A DNA stretch of 64,000 bases from Caulobacter sp. RHG1 (GCF_013181195.1 NZ_SMZP01000005.1:62001-126000); one strand, 5' to 3'; counted from the first letter of the stretch, positions 18,522-27,512 are shown. Numbers and translations: made by a program. The notes: a model not told the origin generated them from the sequence alone.

Positions 18522-18536
18522 GTTCATTTAATGAAC
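18522..18536. promoter_or_regulatory. 15-bp palindrome upstream of UrcA gene
   Basis: GTTCATT-T-AATGAAC has perfect 7-bp arms around one base. It is 122 nt upstream of the UrcA start in the AT-rich promoter region, so it is a candidate operator. No known regulator can be named for it. Confidence 0.45.
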
Positions 18537-18657
18537 TCCAGGACATTCTCTAAATTACACGTCATGACTGAGACGTAACGGGACTTCGAGAACTCTGGGA
18601 AGTACACAGTATTCATCGGCGCACAACAAGAAGCGCCACACCAGAGGGACACTTCAA

Positions 18658-19011
18658 ATGCGCAAGATCATCAGCAACATCGCCGCCGTCGCCACCCTGA
18701 GCCTGGCCATCGTGCCGGTCCTGGGCCTGACCCAAGCCGCCAACGCCGCCGAGCGCCAGACCTCGGCCACGGTCTCCTTCGCCGACCTCGACCTGAACAA
18801 CCCCGCCCAGGCCGCGATCTTCAAGGCCCGCGTCGAGACCGCCGGCGAAACCCTGTGCCGCGCCAAGCTGCGCCAAGGCGACCTGCAAATGCCGCTGCGC
18901 CTGTGCGTCGCCGAAGCCCACCGCCAGGCCGACCGCCAACTGCCGGCCGCCCAGCGCAACGCCCTGGCCTACGCCTCGCACGTCAAGGCGGTGGAAATGG
19001 CCGCGAAGTGA
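18658..19011 (+). CDS. UrcA-family secreted protein
   Basis: This 117-residue protein has a Sec signal peptide (about residues 1-30, cleavage after ANA) and the UrcA-family layout. VSFADLDLNNPAQAAIF is followed by a helical region with two cysteines (ETLCRAKL and LRLCVAEAHR) that probably form a disulfide. UrcA proteins are common in Caulobacterales and Sphingomonadales and their function is unknown. It is a single gene with a ribosome-binding site (AGAGGGA) and its own terminator downstream. Confidence 0.85.
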   Translation: MRKIISNIAAVATLSLAIVPVLGLTQAANAAERQTSATVSFADLDLNNPAQAAIFKARVETAGETLCRAKLRQGDLQMPLRLCVAEAHRQADRQLPAAQRNALAYASHVKAVEMAAK

Positions 19012-19051
19012 TCGCCAGCCCCGCTTCCCGATACCCCGCACCCCGCGACAG

Positions 19052-19082
19052 AGGCTCCAGGTAACCCTGGGGCCTTTGTTTC
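19052..19082 (+). terminator. Rho-independent terminator of UrcA gene
   Basis: A 10-bp stem (AGGCTCCAGG with CCTGGGGCCT, one G-T pair) and a TAAC loop are followed by TTTGTTTC. It lies between the UrcA stop and the convergent serine palmitoyltransferase stop. Confidence 0.75.
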
Positions 19083-19084
19083 GT

Positions 19085-20302
19085 TCAGGCCCTGGCCATT
19101 TGCGGCGGGCTGGCGAGCGCGCCAAACTCGCGCGCCTTCCGGATCATCAGGTCTGCGAGGCCGTCGATCTGCGCGTCCGAATGCGCCGCCGAGATCGCGC
19201 AGCGCAGCAGGCTCTCGCCCGACGGCGTGGCGGGCGGCAGGCCGACATTGACGTAATAGCCGGCCTCGAGCAGCGCGCGCCACATCGCCAGGGTCAACGC
19301 CTCCGAGGGCAGGCAGGCCGCGACGATCGGGCTGGGCGTCGCGCCCAGCTGGAAGCCCGCCGCATCGAGAGCGCCGTACAGCCGATGGACATTGCTCCAG
19401 AGCTTGGCCCGAAGCTGCGGACGTTCGCGCACCGCCGCCAAAGCGGCCCGCACCGAGGCCACGGTCGCCGGCGGCAGCGAGGCGGTGAACATGTAGGGAC
19501 GGCACGCCACGCGCAGGATGTCGAACTCGTCGTGGTTGGAGACGCAGTAGCCGCCGACCGCACCCAGGCTCTTGGAGAAGGTGCCGACGATGAAGTCGAC
19601 CTGATCCAGCACCCCTTCCTGCTCGGCCAGGCCGCAGCCGCACTCGCCCAGCACGCCCATGGAGTGGGCCTCATCCACCAGGATGTAGGCGCCGTGGCGC
19701 TTGGCGACCTCGACCATCGCCTTCAGCGGGGCCATGTCGCCCAGCATCGAATAAATGCCCTCGACCACCACCAGCTTGTTGCCCGCCTCGCCCTTGAGGC
19801 GGCGCAAGCGCTTGTCCAGATCGGCGGGATCGTTGTGCTTGAAGCGGATGGCGCTGGCCTGGGTCTGCTTGCAGGCGTCGTAGATCGAGGCGTGGCTGTC
19901 GGCGTCCAGCAGCAGGAAGTCGCCCGCCCCCACCAGGGTCGAGATGATTCCGAGATTGGCCTGGTAGCCGGTCGAGAACACCATGGCGTGGCGCAGGCCG
20001 TGGAAGTCGGCCAGCTCGCGCTCCAGGGCCACATGGTCGGCGAACGAGCCGTTGGCGATCCGCGAGCCGCAGGTTCCGGTGCCGTCCGTACGCAGCGCGG
20101 CCGCCGCGGCCTCGATACAGACTTCGTCGAAGGCCAGGCCCAGATAGTTGTGCGTGCCGACCGTCACCGTCCGGCGGCCGTTGATGATGGCTTCGCTGGC
20201 CGACAACAGCCGGTCCATGACCACGCTGGTCGGCATCTGGCCAAGAGCGCGGGCGGCGTCGTAACGCGCCGCCAGGGCGGAGTGCGAGCTGAAGAGACCC
20301 AA
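19085..20302 (-). CDS. spt: Serine palmitoyltransferase (PLP alpha-oxoamine synthase)
   Basis: The enzyme condenses serine with a fatty acyl-CoA to 3-ketosphinganine-type products, the first committed step of sphingolipid synthesis. The 405-residue length and sequence match bacterial serine palmitoyltransferase closely: THNYLGLAFDEVCIEAA, DADSHASIYDAC, VDEAHSMGVLG and the PLP-lysine motif GTFSKSLGAVGG with Lys about 244. The related enzymes KBL and BioF share the fold, so the substrate assignment is by similarity of motifs such as CRPYMFTASLPP. No other sphingolipid gene is next to it. A TetR regulator is divergent, 81 nt away. Confidence 0.85.
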   Translation of the reverse strand: MGLFSSHSALAARYDAARALGQMPTSVVMDRLLSASEAIINGRRTVTVGTHNYLGLAFDEVCIEAAAAALRTDGTGTCGSRIANGSFADHVALERELADFHGLRHAMVFSTGYQANLGIISTLVGAGDFLLLDADSHASIYDACKQTQASAIRFKHNDPADLDKRLRRLKGEAGNKLVVVEGIYSMLGDMAPLKAMVEVAKRHGAYILVDEAHSMGVLGECGCGLAEQEGVLDQVDFIVGTFSKSLGAVGGYCVSNHDEFDILRVACRPYMFTASLPPATVASVRAALAAVRERPQLRAKLWSNVHRLYGALDAAGFQLGATPSPIVAACLPSEALTLAMWRALLEAGYYVNVGLPPATPSGESLLRCAISAAHSDAQIDGLADLMIRKAREFGALASPPQMARA

Positions 20303-20363
20303 GTGCGTGTTCCGAGTCGGCCTATAAAGGCGCGACTATCATCGCGCTTGAATTTGGAATACA

Positions 20364-20377
20364 ATCTAAAAATAGAT
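20364..20377. promoter_or_regulatory. AT-rich inverted repeat in spt/TetR intergenic region
   Basis: ATCTA-AAAA-TAGAT has perfect 5-bp arms and ends 6 nt before the TetR start codon. It is a candidate operator for autoregulation and for control of spt, because the divergent interval is only 81 nt long. Confidence 0.4.
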
Positions 20378-20383
20378 CTCACA

Positions 20384-21037
20384 ATGAAAATGGAACCAAA
20401 TCCAGCACCGGCGGACTCCCTGCGCGCACGCGGCAAGGCGCGGCGCTATGCCGACATCGTCGCGGCTGCGTCGGGCCTGTGGCGCGAGCATCGGTTCGAA
20501 AGCGTCTCGCTGAACCAGATCGCCGCGGCGGCGCAGGTGGCGCCCCAGACGATCTACAATCTGATCGGCGGGCTGGACGCGGTGGGCCTGGCGGTCATCA
20601 ACGTCGCCCTGAACCGGGTGGAAGCCGCGCTGGCCGAGACGACCGCGACCGGCGTCGACCTGGCGCTGGAGGCCGCCCGCGTCTCGGCCCAGCTCTATAT
20701 CGACGACGCGGGGCTTTATCGGCAGGTGCTGGTGCGGATTCCCCGCGTGCTGTTCGACGGCACCCATATCGGCCGCGACGCCGCCGACCCCGCCGTCCGC
20801 GCCATGATCCAGGCCCAGGCTGCCGGCCAGATCGCGCCGGCCGTCGATCCCGACCGGCTGGGCCGAGCGATCTATTCCAACTATCTGGGCGCGATCTACG
20901 ACTGGGCCTGCGGCGACGCCAGCGACGCCGACTTCCTGCGGATCAGCGAGATCGGGGTTCTGGCCCCGGTGGTCGCCTGCGCGACGGCGACAACCCACGC
21001 GGCGCTTTCACCGCGCCTGATCGCCCTGCTGAGCTAG
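20384..21037 (+). CDS. TetR-family transcriptional regulator divergent from spt
   Basis: This 217-residue protein starts at 20384 (MKMEPNPAPADSLRARGKAR; a second ATG follows at 20390). The N-terminal helix-turn-helix is readable (SVSLNQIAAAAQVAPQTIYN). The C-terminal ligand domain is helical and unassigned. A long open frame extends upstream of this start, but it is antisense to spt and is not credible as coding. The divergent arrangement suggests control of sphingolipid synthesis in response to a lipid or acyl ligand, which is inferred. Confidence 0.85.
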   Translation: MKMEPNPAPADSLRARGKARRYADIVAAASGLWREHRFESVSLNQIAAAAQVAPQTIYNLIGGLDAVGLAVINVALNRVEAALAETTATGVDLALEAARVSAQLYIDDAGLYRQVLVRIPRVLFDGTHIGRDAADPAVRAMIQAQAAGQIAPAVDPDRLGRAIYSNYLGAIYDWACGDASDADFLRISEIGVLAPVVACATATTHAALSPRLIALLS

Positions 21038-21043
21038 ACGCAA

Positions 21044-21075
21044 GAAAAAGGCCCCGACATCACTGCCAGGGCCTT
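21044..21075 (-). terminator. Terminator downstream of pntB
   Basis: Read on the minus strand, a 7-bp stem (AAGGCCC/GGGCCTT with a 14-nt loop) is followed by TTTTTC. It lies between the convergent TetR stop (21037) and the pntB stop (21100), so it probably ends the pnt transcript. Confidence 0.65.
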
Positions 21076-21099
21076 CGTCGTCTTCGGTGATGGAAAGCC

Positions 21100-22521
21100 C
21101 TAGAGCCCCTTCACGATGCCTTCGACCATCTTCTTGGCGTCGCCGAACAGCATCATCGTGTTGTCGCGGAAGAACAGTTCGTTCTCGACGCCGGCATAGC
21201 CCGAGGCCATGCCGCGCTTGATGAAGAGAACGGTGCGAGCCTTTTCGACGTCCAGGATCGGCATGCCGTAGATGGCGCTGGTCGGGTCGGTCTTGGCGGC
21301 CGGGTTGGTGACGTCGTTGGCGCCGATCACGAAGGCCACGTCGGCCGTCGAGAACTCGCTGTTGATGTCTTCCAGCTCGAACACCTCGTCATAGGGGACG
21401 TTGGCCTCGGCCAGCAGCACGTTCATGTGGCCCGGCATCCGGCCCGCGACGGGGTGGATGGCGTACTTCACCTCGACGCCCTCTTCCTTCAGCTTGTCGC
21501 ACATCTCGCGAAGGATGTGCTGGGCCTGGGAGACGGCCATGCCGTAGCCGGGGACGATGATGACCTTGGACGCGTTCTTCATGATGAAGGCCGCGTCGTC
21601 GGCCGAGCCTTGCTTGACCGGACGGCTCTCGACCTTGCCGCCAGGGCCGGCGGCCGCAGCCGCGTCAGCGCCGAAGCCGCCCAGGATCACCGAGACGAAC
21701 GAGCGGTTCATGCCCTTGCACATGATGTAGGACAGGATCGCGCCCGACGAACCGACCAGAGCGCCGGTGATGATCAGGGTGGTGTTTTCCAGCGTGAAGC
21801 CCAGGGCCGCCGCCGCCCAGCCGGAATAGCTGTTCAGCATCGACACCACGACGGGCATGTCCGCGCCGCCGATCGGGATGATCAGGGTTACGCCGATCAG
21901 CAGGCTCAGGGCGAAGATGCCCCAGAAGGCCCACTTGGCTTCGCCGCCCGAGATCACCAGCACCACGACCAGGGCCACGATGGCCAGGGCGATCAGGATG
22001 TTCAGCAGGTGACGGGCCGGCAGCAGGATCGGCGCGCCGCCCATGTTGCCGTTCAGCTTGGCGAAGGCGATGACCGAACCGGTGAAGGTGATCGCGCCGA
22101 TGGCCAGACCCAAGGAAAGCTCGATCAGGCTGTTGAGATGCACCGCGCCGTCCTCGCCCACGATGCCATAGGCGGCGGGCGTGTAGATGGCGGCGACGGC
22201 GACCAGACAGGCGGCCATGCCGACCAGGCTGTGGAAGGCGGCGACCAGCTGCGGCATCGAGGTCATGGCGACCTTGCGGGCGATGATCGCGCCCACCGCG
22301 CCCCCGACGGCGACGCCGCCCAGGATCAGGCCCAGGGTGACGACGTCCAGCGCGCCCTGGCTCCACAGGGTGGCCAGGGTGGTGCCGACGGCGATGGCCA
22401 TGCCGATCATGCCATTACGGTTGCCCGTCTGGCTGGTCACGGGGCTGGACAAGCCCCGCAGCGCGAGGATGAACAGCACCCCCGAAACGATGTAGAGAAT
22501 GGCGGCGAGATTGGCGTTCAT
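21100..22521 (-). CDS. pntB: NAD(P) transhydrogenase beta subunit
   Basis: This 473-residue inner-membrane protein has about eight to nine hydrophobic helices in its first 270 residues and a C-terminal NADP(H)-binding domain III with VIIVPGYGMAVSQAQ, PVAGRMPGHMNVLLAEA and VIGANDVTNPAA. With the alpha subunits it uses the proton gradient to make NADPH from NADH. It is the third gene of the operon, 27 nt after the small alpha-2 subunit. Length and motifs are as expected. Confidence 0.96.
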   Translation of the reverse strand: MNANLAAILYIVSGVLFILALRGLSSPVTSQTGNRNGMIGMAIAVGTTLATLWSQGALDVVTLGLILGGVAVGGAVGAIIARKVAMTSMPQLVAAFHSLVGMAACLVAVAAIYTPAAYGIVGEDGAVHLNSLIELSLGLAIGAITFTGSVIAFAKLNGNMGGAPILLPARHLLNILIALAIVALVVVLVISGGEAKWAFWGIFALSLLIGVTLIIPIGGADMPVVVSMLNSYSGWAAAALGFTLENTTLIITGALVGSSGAILSYIMCKGMNRSFVSVILGGFGADAAAAAGPGGKVESRPVKQGSADDAAFIMKNASKVIIVPGYGMAVSQAQHILREMCDKLKEEGVEVKYAIHPVAGRMPGHMNVLLAEANVPYDEVFELEDINSEFSTADVAFVIGANDVTNPAAKTDPTSAIYGMPILDVEKARTVLFIKRGMASGYAGVENELFFRDNTMMLFGDAKKMVEGIVKGL

Positions 22522-22548
22522 TGTTCTATTTCCCCCAGCTCTCGCGGC

Positions 22549-22881
22549 TTACTTCGACTTCTTCTTGTACATCGCCAGCATGCGCTGGGTGACAAGGAAG
22601 CCCCCGAAGATGTTGACCGCCGCGAAGGCCGCGGCGATCGCGCCGGCCCCCTTGGAGATCCAGGTCGAACCAGCGACGGCGCCGCCGGCCAGGTCGCTGT
22701 CGGCGCCATGCGCGGCGGCGGCCAGCAGGGCGCCGACGATGATCACCGACGAGATGGCGTTGGTCACGGCCATCAGCGGCGTGTGCAGCGCGGGCGTCAC
22801 GCTCCAGACGACGTAGTAGCCGACGAAAATGGCGAGCACGAAGATCGCCAGACGGAACACGGTGGGGTCCACGGCTTCCAT
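22549..22881 (-). CDS. pntAB: NAD(P) transhydrogenase alpha subunit 2 (membrane part)
   Basis: This 110-residue protein has three to four membrane helices. Typical segments are [20 protein letters not shown] and [20 protein letters not shown]. It corresponds to the C-terminal membrane portion of the single-chain E. coli PntA. Alphaproteobacteria often encode the two parts separately, as here. It lies between pntAA and pntB with short gaps, consistent with one operon. Confidence 0.93.
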   Translation of the reverse strand: MEAVDPTVFRLAIFVLAIFVGYYVVWSVTPALHTPLMAVTNAISSVIIVGALLAAAAHGADSDLAGGAVAGSTWISKGAGAIAAAFAAVNIFGGFLVTQRMLAMYKKKSK

Positions 22882-22906
22882 GGGAGCCTCCCTTTCAATG
22901 CTGGTG

Positions 22907-24049
22907 TTAGGCGGTCTTCAGGTTCGGATGCACGATCGCGCCGCCACGGGTGACGACAGCGGCCTGCAGGATCTCGTCCTCGAAGTTCGGCTCGAACGCG
23001 CCTTCCTTCGTGACGAACAGGGTCGCCAGGGCCACCAGGTTACGCGAGTAGAGCGCGCTGGCGTCGGCGGCGATGCGGCCCGGCAGGTTGGCGTGACCGA
23101 GGATCTTGGCGCCGTTGGCGGTGACCACGGTCTCGTTCAGCTTGGCGCCCTCGACATTGCCGCCCTGCTCGATGGCCAGGTCGACCAGGATCGAGCCCGG
23201 CTTCATCGACGCCACCTGGGCGGCGCTGACCAGCTTCGGAGCCGCGCGGCCCGGGATCAGGGCCGTGGTGATGACGATGTCCTGCTTGGCGATGTGCGCG
23301 GAAACCAGTTCGGCCTGCTTGGCCTGGTATTCCTTGGACATTTCCTTGGCGTAGCCGCCGGCGGTCTGGGCGTTCTTGAACTCTTCGTCCTCGACGGCCA
23401 GGAACTTGGCGCCCAGCGACTCGACCTGCTCCTTGGTGGCCGGACGCACGTCGGTGGCGGTGACCACCGCGCCCAGGCGGCGAGCGGTCGCGATGGCCTG
23501 CAGGCCAGCGACGCCCACGCCCATGATGAACACCTTAGCCGCGGCGACGGTGCCGGCGGCGGTCATCATCATCGGCAGGGCCTTGCCATAGGCCTCAGCG
23601 CCTTCGATCACCGAGCGATAGCCGGCGAGGTTGGCCTGCGAGGACAGCATGTCCATCACCTGCGCTCGCGTGATGCGCGGGATGAATTCCATGGCGATCG
23701 CGGTCGCGCCGGCCTTGGCCAGGGCGTCCAGCGTCTCTTTGTCCTGGTGCGGATTGAGGGCGGCGGCAACGATCGCGCCGCTCTTCAGGGCCGCGATCTC
23801 GGCGGCCTCAGGGCTGCGCACCTTGAACAGCACGTCGGCGTCCTTGAGGGCGTCCTTCGCGGTCTTCGCGATCTTCGCGCCAGCCGCCTCATAGTCGGCG
23901 TCGAGATAGGACGCGGCCGTCCCAGCCCCCGCCTGCACCACCACCGAGAAGCCGGCCGCGCCGAGCTTCTTGACGGTTTCAGGCGTGGCCGCGACCCGCG
24001 TTTCGTTCGCGCGGGTCTCTTTCGTGACGGCGATAACGGCCATCGGCAT
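22907..24049 (-). CDS. pntAA: NAD(P) transhydrogenase alpha subunit 1 (NAD(H)-binding part)
   Basis: This 380-residue cytoplasmic domain I protein shares its fold with alanine dehydrogenase. It has the N-terminal [19 protein letters not shown] segment, the Rossmann motif [18 protein letters not shown] followed by the acidic Asp of TATDVRP, and the [13 protein letters not shown] stretch. It binds NADH and passes hydride to domain III of PntB. It is the first gene of the operon. Two tandem hairpins lie 58-94 nt upstream of its start. Confidence 0.95.
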   Translation of the reverse strand: MPMAVIAVTKETRANETRVAATPETVKKLGAAGFSVVVQAGAGTAASYLDADYEAAGAKIAKTAKDALKDADVLFKVRSPEAAEIAALKSGAIVAAALNPHQDKETLDALAKAGATAIAMEFIPRITRAQVMDMLSSQANLAGYRSVIEGAEAYGKALPMMMTAAGTVAAAKVFIMGVGVAGLQAIATARRLGAVVTATDVRPATKEQVESLGAKFLAVEDEEFKNAQTAGGYAKEMSKEYQAKQAELVSAHIAKQDIVITTALIPGRAAPKLVSAAQVASMKPGSILVDLAIEQGGNVEGAKLNETVVTANGAKILGHANLPGRIAADASALYSRNLVALATLFVTKEGAFEPNFEDEILQAAVVTRGGAIVHPNLKTA

Positions 24050-24106
24050 ACCCCTCCCCAGAGCACTGTTCCCTCAACAGGATGAGGCGCTCTGTAGGGG
24101 ATAGTC

Positions 24107-24143
24107 TTGCCTCTTGTCGAGGCAAGATCTCTGGATCAGAGAA
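24107..24143 (-). promoter_or_regulatory. Two tandem hairpins in the pntAA upstream region
   Basis: CTTGCCTC/GAGGCAAG (8-bp stem, 5-nt loop, 24107-24127) is followed after one base by TCTCTG/CAGAGA (6-bp stem, 3-nt loop, 24129-24143). Neither is followed by a clear T-run on the minus strand, so they look like leader structure or operators rather than a terminator for the upstream cytochrome oxidase gene. Confidence 0.5.
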
Positions 24144-24167
24144 AAATTATGCCGATGTCCACCGGTG

Positions 24168-24398
24168 TCAGTGGGCCGGAGCGGGCTTTTCGCGAAGGAA
24201 GAAGATCCCACCGGCCAGCAGCACCACGGCAGCGATAGCGCTACCAATGAAACTCGCCGGCGTGCAGAACAGCAGGGTGATGAACAGCAGGCCGACCGCA
24301 ACGGCCAGCGAGCCCCACTTGGTCATCTTGCCGAACGCCACGTAGGTCGCGGTCTGCTCGTGAATGTCCATCTCACCGCGGTGATAGTCGCCGGCCAT
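24168..24398 (-). CDS. aa3-type cytochrome c oxidase subunit IV
   Basis: This 76-residue protein matches the small bacterial aa3 oxidase subunit IV family. It has a hydrophilic N-terminus with MDIHEQTATYVAFGKMTKW and two closely spaced membrane helices (about 29-48 and 51-68). It would be an accessory subunit of the respiratory terminal oxidase in the inner membrane. The main oxidase genes are not in this window. It lies 118 nt upstream of pntAA on the same strand. Confidence 0.85.
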   Translation of the reverse strand: MAGDYHRGEMDIHEQTATYVAFGKMTKWGSLAVAVGLLFITLLFCTPASFIGSAIAAVVLLAGGIFFLREKPAPAH

Positions 24399-24461
24399 GT
24401 GTCGTCCTTGATGGATGATAAGAAAGGTCAGTCCGCCCGATACAACGCGGGGCGCGAAGGC

Positions 24462-25469
24462 TCAAGGGCGCGTATCGCCCCAGCCCTCCGCCAGGTAGCG
24501 CCCGCGCACGGCGTCGACGGCCTGATCGACCGTGATGTCGGCGATTCGCCCCGCCCCGCCGTCAAGGCGCGAGAGCCAGCGCGAATAGGCCGGTAGGGGC
24601 GCGGTGCCCATCAGCCCCACGCACGGCGTCCTCACCGCGGCGGCGACGTTCAGCGCGCCCGAGTCGTTGCCCAGGAAGCCCGCGCACAGCGAGATCAGCG
24701 CCGCCGACTGGTCCAGCGGCAGGTCGCAGGCCACGACATTGCCCGGCCGATCGCCGATCGCGGCCGTGGCGGCTGCGGCCTCGTGCGGACCACCAACCCA
24801 GAACACCGTCCCGAAGAGATCGGAGACGCGCTCCGCGACCTGCGCGAAACGTTCGGCCGGCCAGGTGCGGGCCGGCTCGCTGGCGCCGATTCCCAGAGCC
24901 AGCCAGGGACCGGGCGCGTCGGCGTAGCGGGCCTTCACCGCGCCCAGCGCCTGGGGATCCAGCTTCAGGTCCGGCTCGCGACTGGCCACGACCAGGCCAT
25001 GGGCCTTCTCGAAGGCTTCCAGCTTGTCGATCCGGTGCGCGGGCCGCATGGCCTTGGGCAGGTAGGGTCCCGCGGTCAGGAAGGCCTCCTGGCCATGCCC
25101 CAGACCGAACCCGCGCCGGTCGGGGACGCCGGCCAGGAAGGCGGCGATGGCGGGCCGGTCGATCTTTTCCAGGATCCACACGGCGCGGGGCTTCTCCGCC
25201 TTGCACAGACGGTGGAAGTCCAGGGTCTCGCGCACGCCCTTCAGCTTGCCCTTGTAATGCGGGGCATACAGCACCCGCGCCACGGCGGGCTCGACGGCCA
25301 GCACCTCGGCCGCTCGGCTCGAGGGGCGCGCCACCAGCACCACCTGCTGTTCGAGCGTCGCCGCCGCGATCGCCCGGATCGTCGGCAGATGCCACATCAG
25401 ATCCCCGATGCCGCGATCGGGGGCATAGACAAGGACGGGGCCGGGAGCAGTGGGCAAGATGGAGGTCAC
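24462..25469 (-). CDS. Family 9 glycosyltransferase (heptosyltransferase-like)
   Basis: This 335-residue protein shows the GT9 pattern: an N-terminal domain with DRGIGDLMWHLPTIRAI, and a C-terminal nucleotide-sugar domain with PWLALGIGASEPARTWP, WVGGPHE and GFLGNDSGALNVAAA. The usual family consensus is GNDTGPMH, so the donor site is somewhat divergent. Members usually transfer ADP-heptose to lipopolysaccharide core. The actual sugar here is not certain. No other lipopolysaccharide gene is adjacent. It acts at the cytoplasmic face of the inner membrane. Confidence 0.85.
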   Translation of the reverse strand: MTSILPTAPGPVLVYAPDRGIGDLMWHLPTIRAIAAATLEQQVVLVARPSSRAAEVLAVEPAVARVLYAPHYKGKLKGVRETLDFHRLCKAEKPRAVWILEKIDRPAIAAFLAGVPDRRGFGLGHGQEAFLTAGPYLPKAMRPAHRIDKLEAFEKAHGLVVASREPDLKLDPQALGAVKARYADAPGPWLALGIGASEPARTWPAERFAQVAERVSDLFGTVFWVGGPHEAAAATAAIGDRPGNVVACDLPLDQSAALISLCAGFLGNDSGALNVAAAVRTPCVGLMGTAPLPAYSRWLSRLDGGAGRIADITVDQAVDAVRGRYLAEGWGDTRP

Positions 25470-25522
25470 GCCAGCGGCTTAGCGGCTGCGCTGCCCGTTG
25501 TCATCGGGGCGCATCTTTGGCT

Positions 25523-26446
25523 TCAGCCCCACCCCGCCAACAATCCCCGCAGCCCCGCCACAAACGCCAGCGGCTGGTCGATCATGACGTGGTGGTCGGC
25601 GTCCGGCAGGGGCAGCAGCAGCACCTCGTCCGGCATCTGCTCCAGCATGTAGTCCAGCGTTTCCGGCCCCATCAGCCCCGAGCGCTCGCCCCACAGCATC
25701 GCCGCCGGGCAGGCGATCTGCGGCAACATCAGCCCCAGGTCCGGCATCCGGAAATTGTGCCACAGGTCGGGATCGAACTTCCACGTCCAGCCGCCCTCGA
25801 CCTCCTTCAGCGACCGCCGGGCGATATAGTCGGCGATGTAGAGGTTCTCGCAGGGCTGCGGCGGGGCCAGGCGGAAGCGGGTCAGGGCCTCCTCCGGCGT
25901 CGCGTAGACTCGGTTGCCCTGGCCCGACCGTGGCGGCGGCCCCTTCCAGCGCTTGTGCGGCGGCTGGATGCTGGTGTCGGCCAGAACCACCCCGCGCAGG
26001 CGCTCGGGATGCCGCGCGGCGCAGTAGAGCGTGGGGAAACCGCCGAACGAGTGGCCGACCACGATCGGCTTCACGCCGCCGGCTTCCAGCTGGGCGGCGT
26101 CGACGGCGGCGAAGATCTCCTTCGCGAACAGTTCGGCGCTGTAGGCCTCGCGCCAGTCGCTGCCGCCCATGCCCGACCACGAGATCGCCGCCACGCGCCA
26201 GTCTTTCGCGAAGAACGGCGCGATGAAGCTCCACCAGTCTGCGTGGGCCCCGTTGCCGTGCAGGAACAGCAGGCCCGGCTTGCCGACCTCGCCCCAGGTC
26301 AGGAGCTCGATCTTCGCCCCCTCGACCGCGATGGTCGAGCGTTCGGGCTCCTGGGCGATGGTTGCGGCGAACCAGGCCGGCGCGGGCGGCGGCTGCCCCT
26401 CGAACGGCGCCAGAAGCGAAGCGGGTTGGGACTGATCGTCGGCCAT
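25523..26446 (-). CDS. Alpha/beta hydrolase
   Basis: This 307-residue protein starts MADDQSQPASLLAPFEGQPP at 26446, two bases after the stop of the thioesterase gene, so the two are almost certainly co-transcribed. The motifs are LLFLHGNGAHADWW (oxyanion), GHSFGG (nucleophile elbow), MLWGERSGLMGP (acid region) and the catalytic His in DADHHVMIDQP. It is cytoplasmic. The partner hotdog thioesterase suggests a role with acyl thioesters or esters, but the substrate is not known. Confidence 0.88.
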   Translation of the reverse strand: MADDQSQPASLLAPFEGQPPPAPAWFAATIAQEPERSTIAVEGAKIELLTWGEVGKPGLLFLHGNGAHADWWSFIAPFFAKDWRVAAISWSGMGGSDWREAYSAELFAKEIFAAVDAAQLEAGGVKPIVVGHSFGGFPTLYCAARHPERLRGVVLADTSIQPPHKRWKGPPPRSGQGNRVYATPEEALTRFRLAPPQPCENLYIADYIARRSLKEVEGGWTWKFDPDLWHNFRMPDLGLMLPQIACPAAMLWGERSGLMGPETLDYMLEQMPDEVLLLPLPDADHHVMIDQPLAFVAGLRGLLAGWG

Positions 26447-26448
26447 GC

Positions 26449-26931
<483 letters not shown>

Positions 26932-26933
26932 CT

Positions 26934-26947
26934 AACAAGCGTTTGAA
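26934..26947. promoter_or_regulatory. Candidate shared operator, copy A (AACA-AGC-GTTTGAA)
   Basis: AACA-AGC-GTTTGAA lies between the thioesterase start (26922) and the divergent ECF sigma gene (27015). The same arrangement occurs at 48828-48841 and 63005-63018. The core resembles a short palindrome, AAC-N4-GTT, of the kind bound by TetR-type regulators of fatty-acid genes. Confidence 0.4.
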
Positions 26948-27014
26948 AAAAGCAAAGCCTTCCGTAAGGACGATGTCCCGGCCGGCATCTACCCTTTCGA
27001 ACAGAGGGGGATCC

Positions 27015-27512
27015 ATGCGCCGCATCGAGGACGACTTCGCCGACTGGCTGGAGCCGCATCTGCCGATGCTGCACCGGACGGCGCGGGCGTTCGCGGCCCC
27101 TGCCGATCAGCACGACCTGCTGCAGGAGCTGACCCTGGCGCTGTGGAAGGCGCGGCCAAGGGTCGGCGCAGCGCGGGTCGAGGCCGCCTTCGCCTACCGG
27201 GTGGCTCACAACGCGGCCCTGACCTGGCGGCGCGGCGAGACCCGTCGCCGACGCAGGGGCGTGGCGGTCGCGGCAGAGCTGGTCATCCGCGACGCTGGGA
27301 GCGATCCGCAGGAGGCGTTGCTGGAGCGGCTGTACGCGGCGATCCGCCGGCTGGCGCCGGTCGAGCGGTCGCTGATCCTGCTGTCGCTGGACGGCGTGTC
27401 CTACGGCGAGATCGCCCGGCTGCACGGCCTTTCCGAAACCAATGTCGGGGCGCGGCTGACGCGAATCCGCCAGCGCCTGACCCGCCTCATGGAGGGCGAC
27501 CATGGACTTTGA
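27015..27512 (+). CDS. ECF RNA polymerase sigma factor
   Basis: This 165-residue sigma factor begins MRRIEDDFADWLEPHLPMLH at 27015, after AGAGGGGG. An upstream in-frame ATG at 26943 lacks such a site. Region 2 contains DQHDLLQELTLALWKARP and region 4 a helix-turn-helix (GVSYGEIARLHGLSETNVGA). It overlaps the next gene, a membrane protein, by 11 nt, the standard arrangement for a sigma factor and its anti-sigma partner. Confidence 0.9.
   Translation: MRRIEDDFADWLEPHLPMLHRTARAFAAPADQHDLLQELTLALWKARPRVGAARVEAAFAYRVAHNAALTWRRGETRRRRRGVAVAAELVIRDAGSDPQEALLERLYAAIRRLAPVERSLILLSLDGVSYGEIARLHGLSETNVGARLTRIRQRLTRLMEGDHGL

Larger units (their letters stand above)
18339..18657. other. Divergent regulatory region between M23 peptidase and UrcA genes
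   Basis: This 319-nt interval has no convincing reading frame. The part from about 18480 to 18610 is much more AT-rich than its surroundings and should hold the urcA-type promoter. It contains a near-consensus CtrA-type site (18455-18469) and a 15-bp palindrome (18522-18536). The UrcA start is preceded by AGAGGGA. Confidence 0.6.

Noticed and set aside
19076..20383. N-terminal extension of about 436 codons before the TetR start
   Set aside because: It is antisense to spt throughout and lacks protein-like pattern. A normal TetR protein begins at 20384.
21427..22953. 508-codon plus-strand open frame antisense to pntB and pntAB
   Set aside because: It is rich in Gly, Asp, Arg and Gln with no motif, whereas pntB is well conserved on the other strand.
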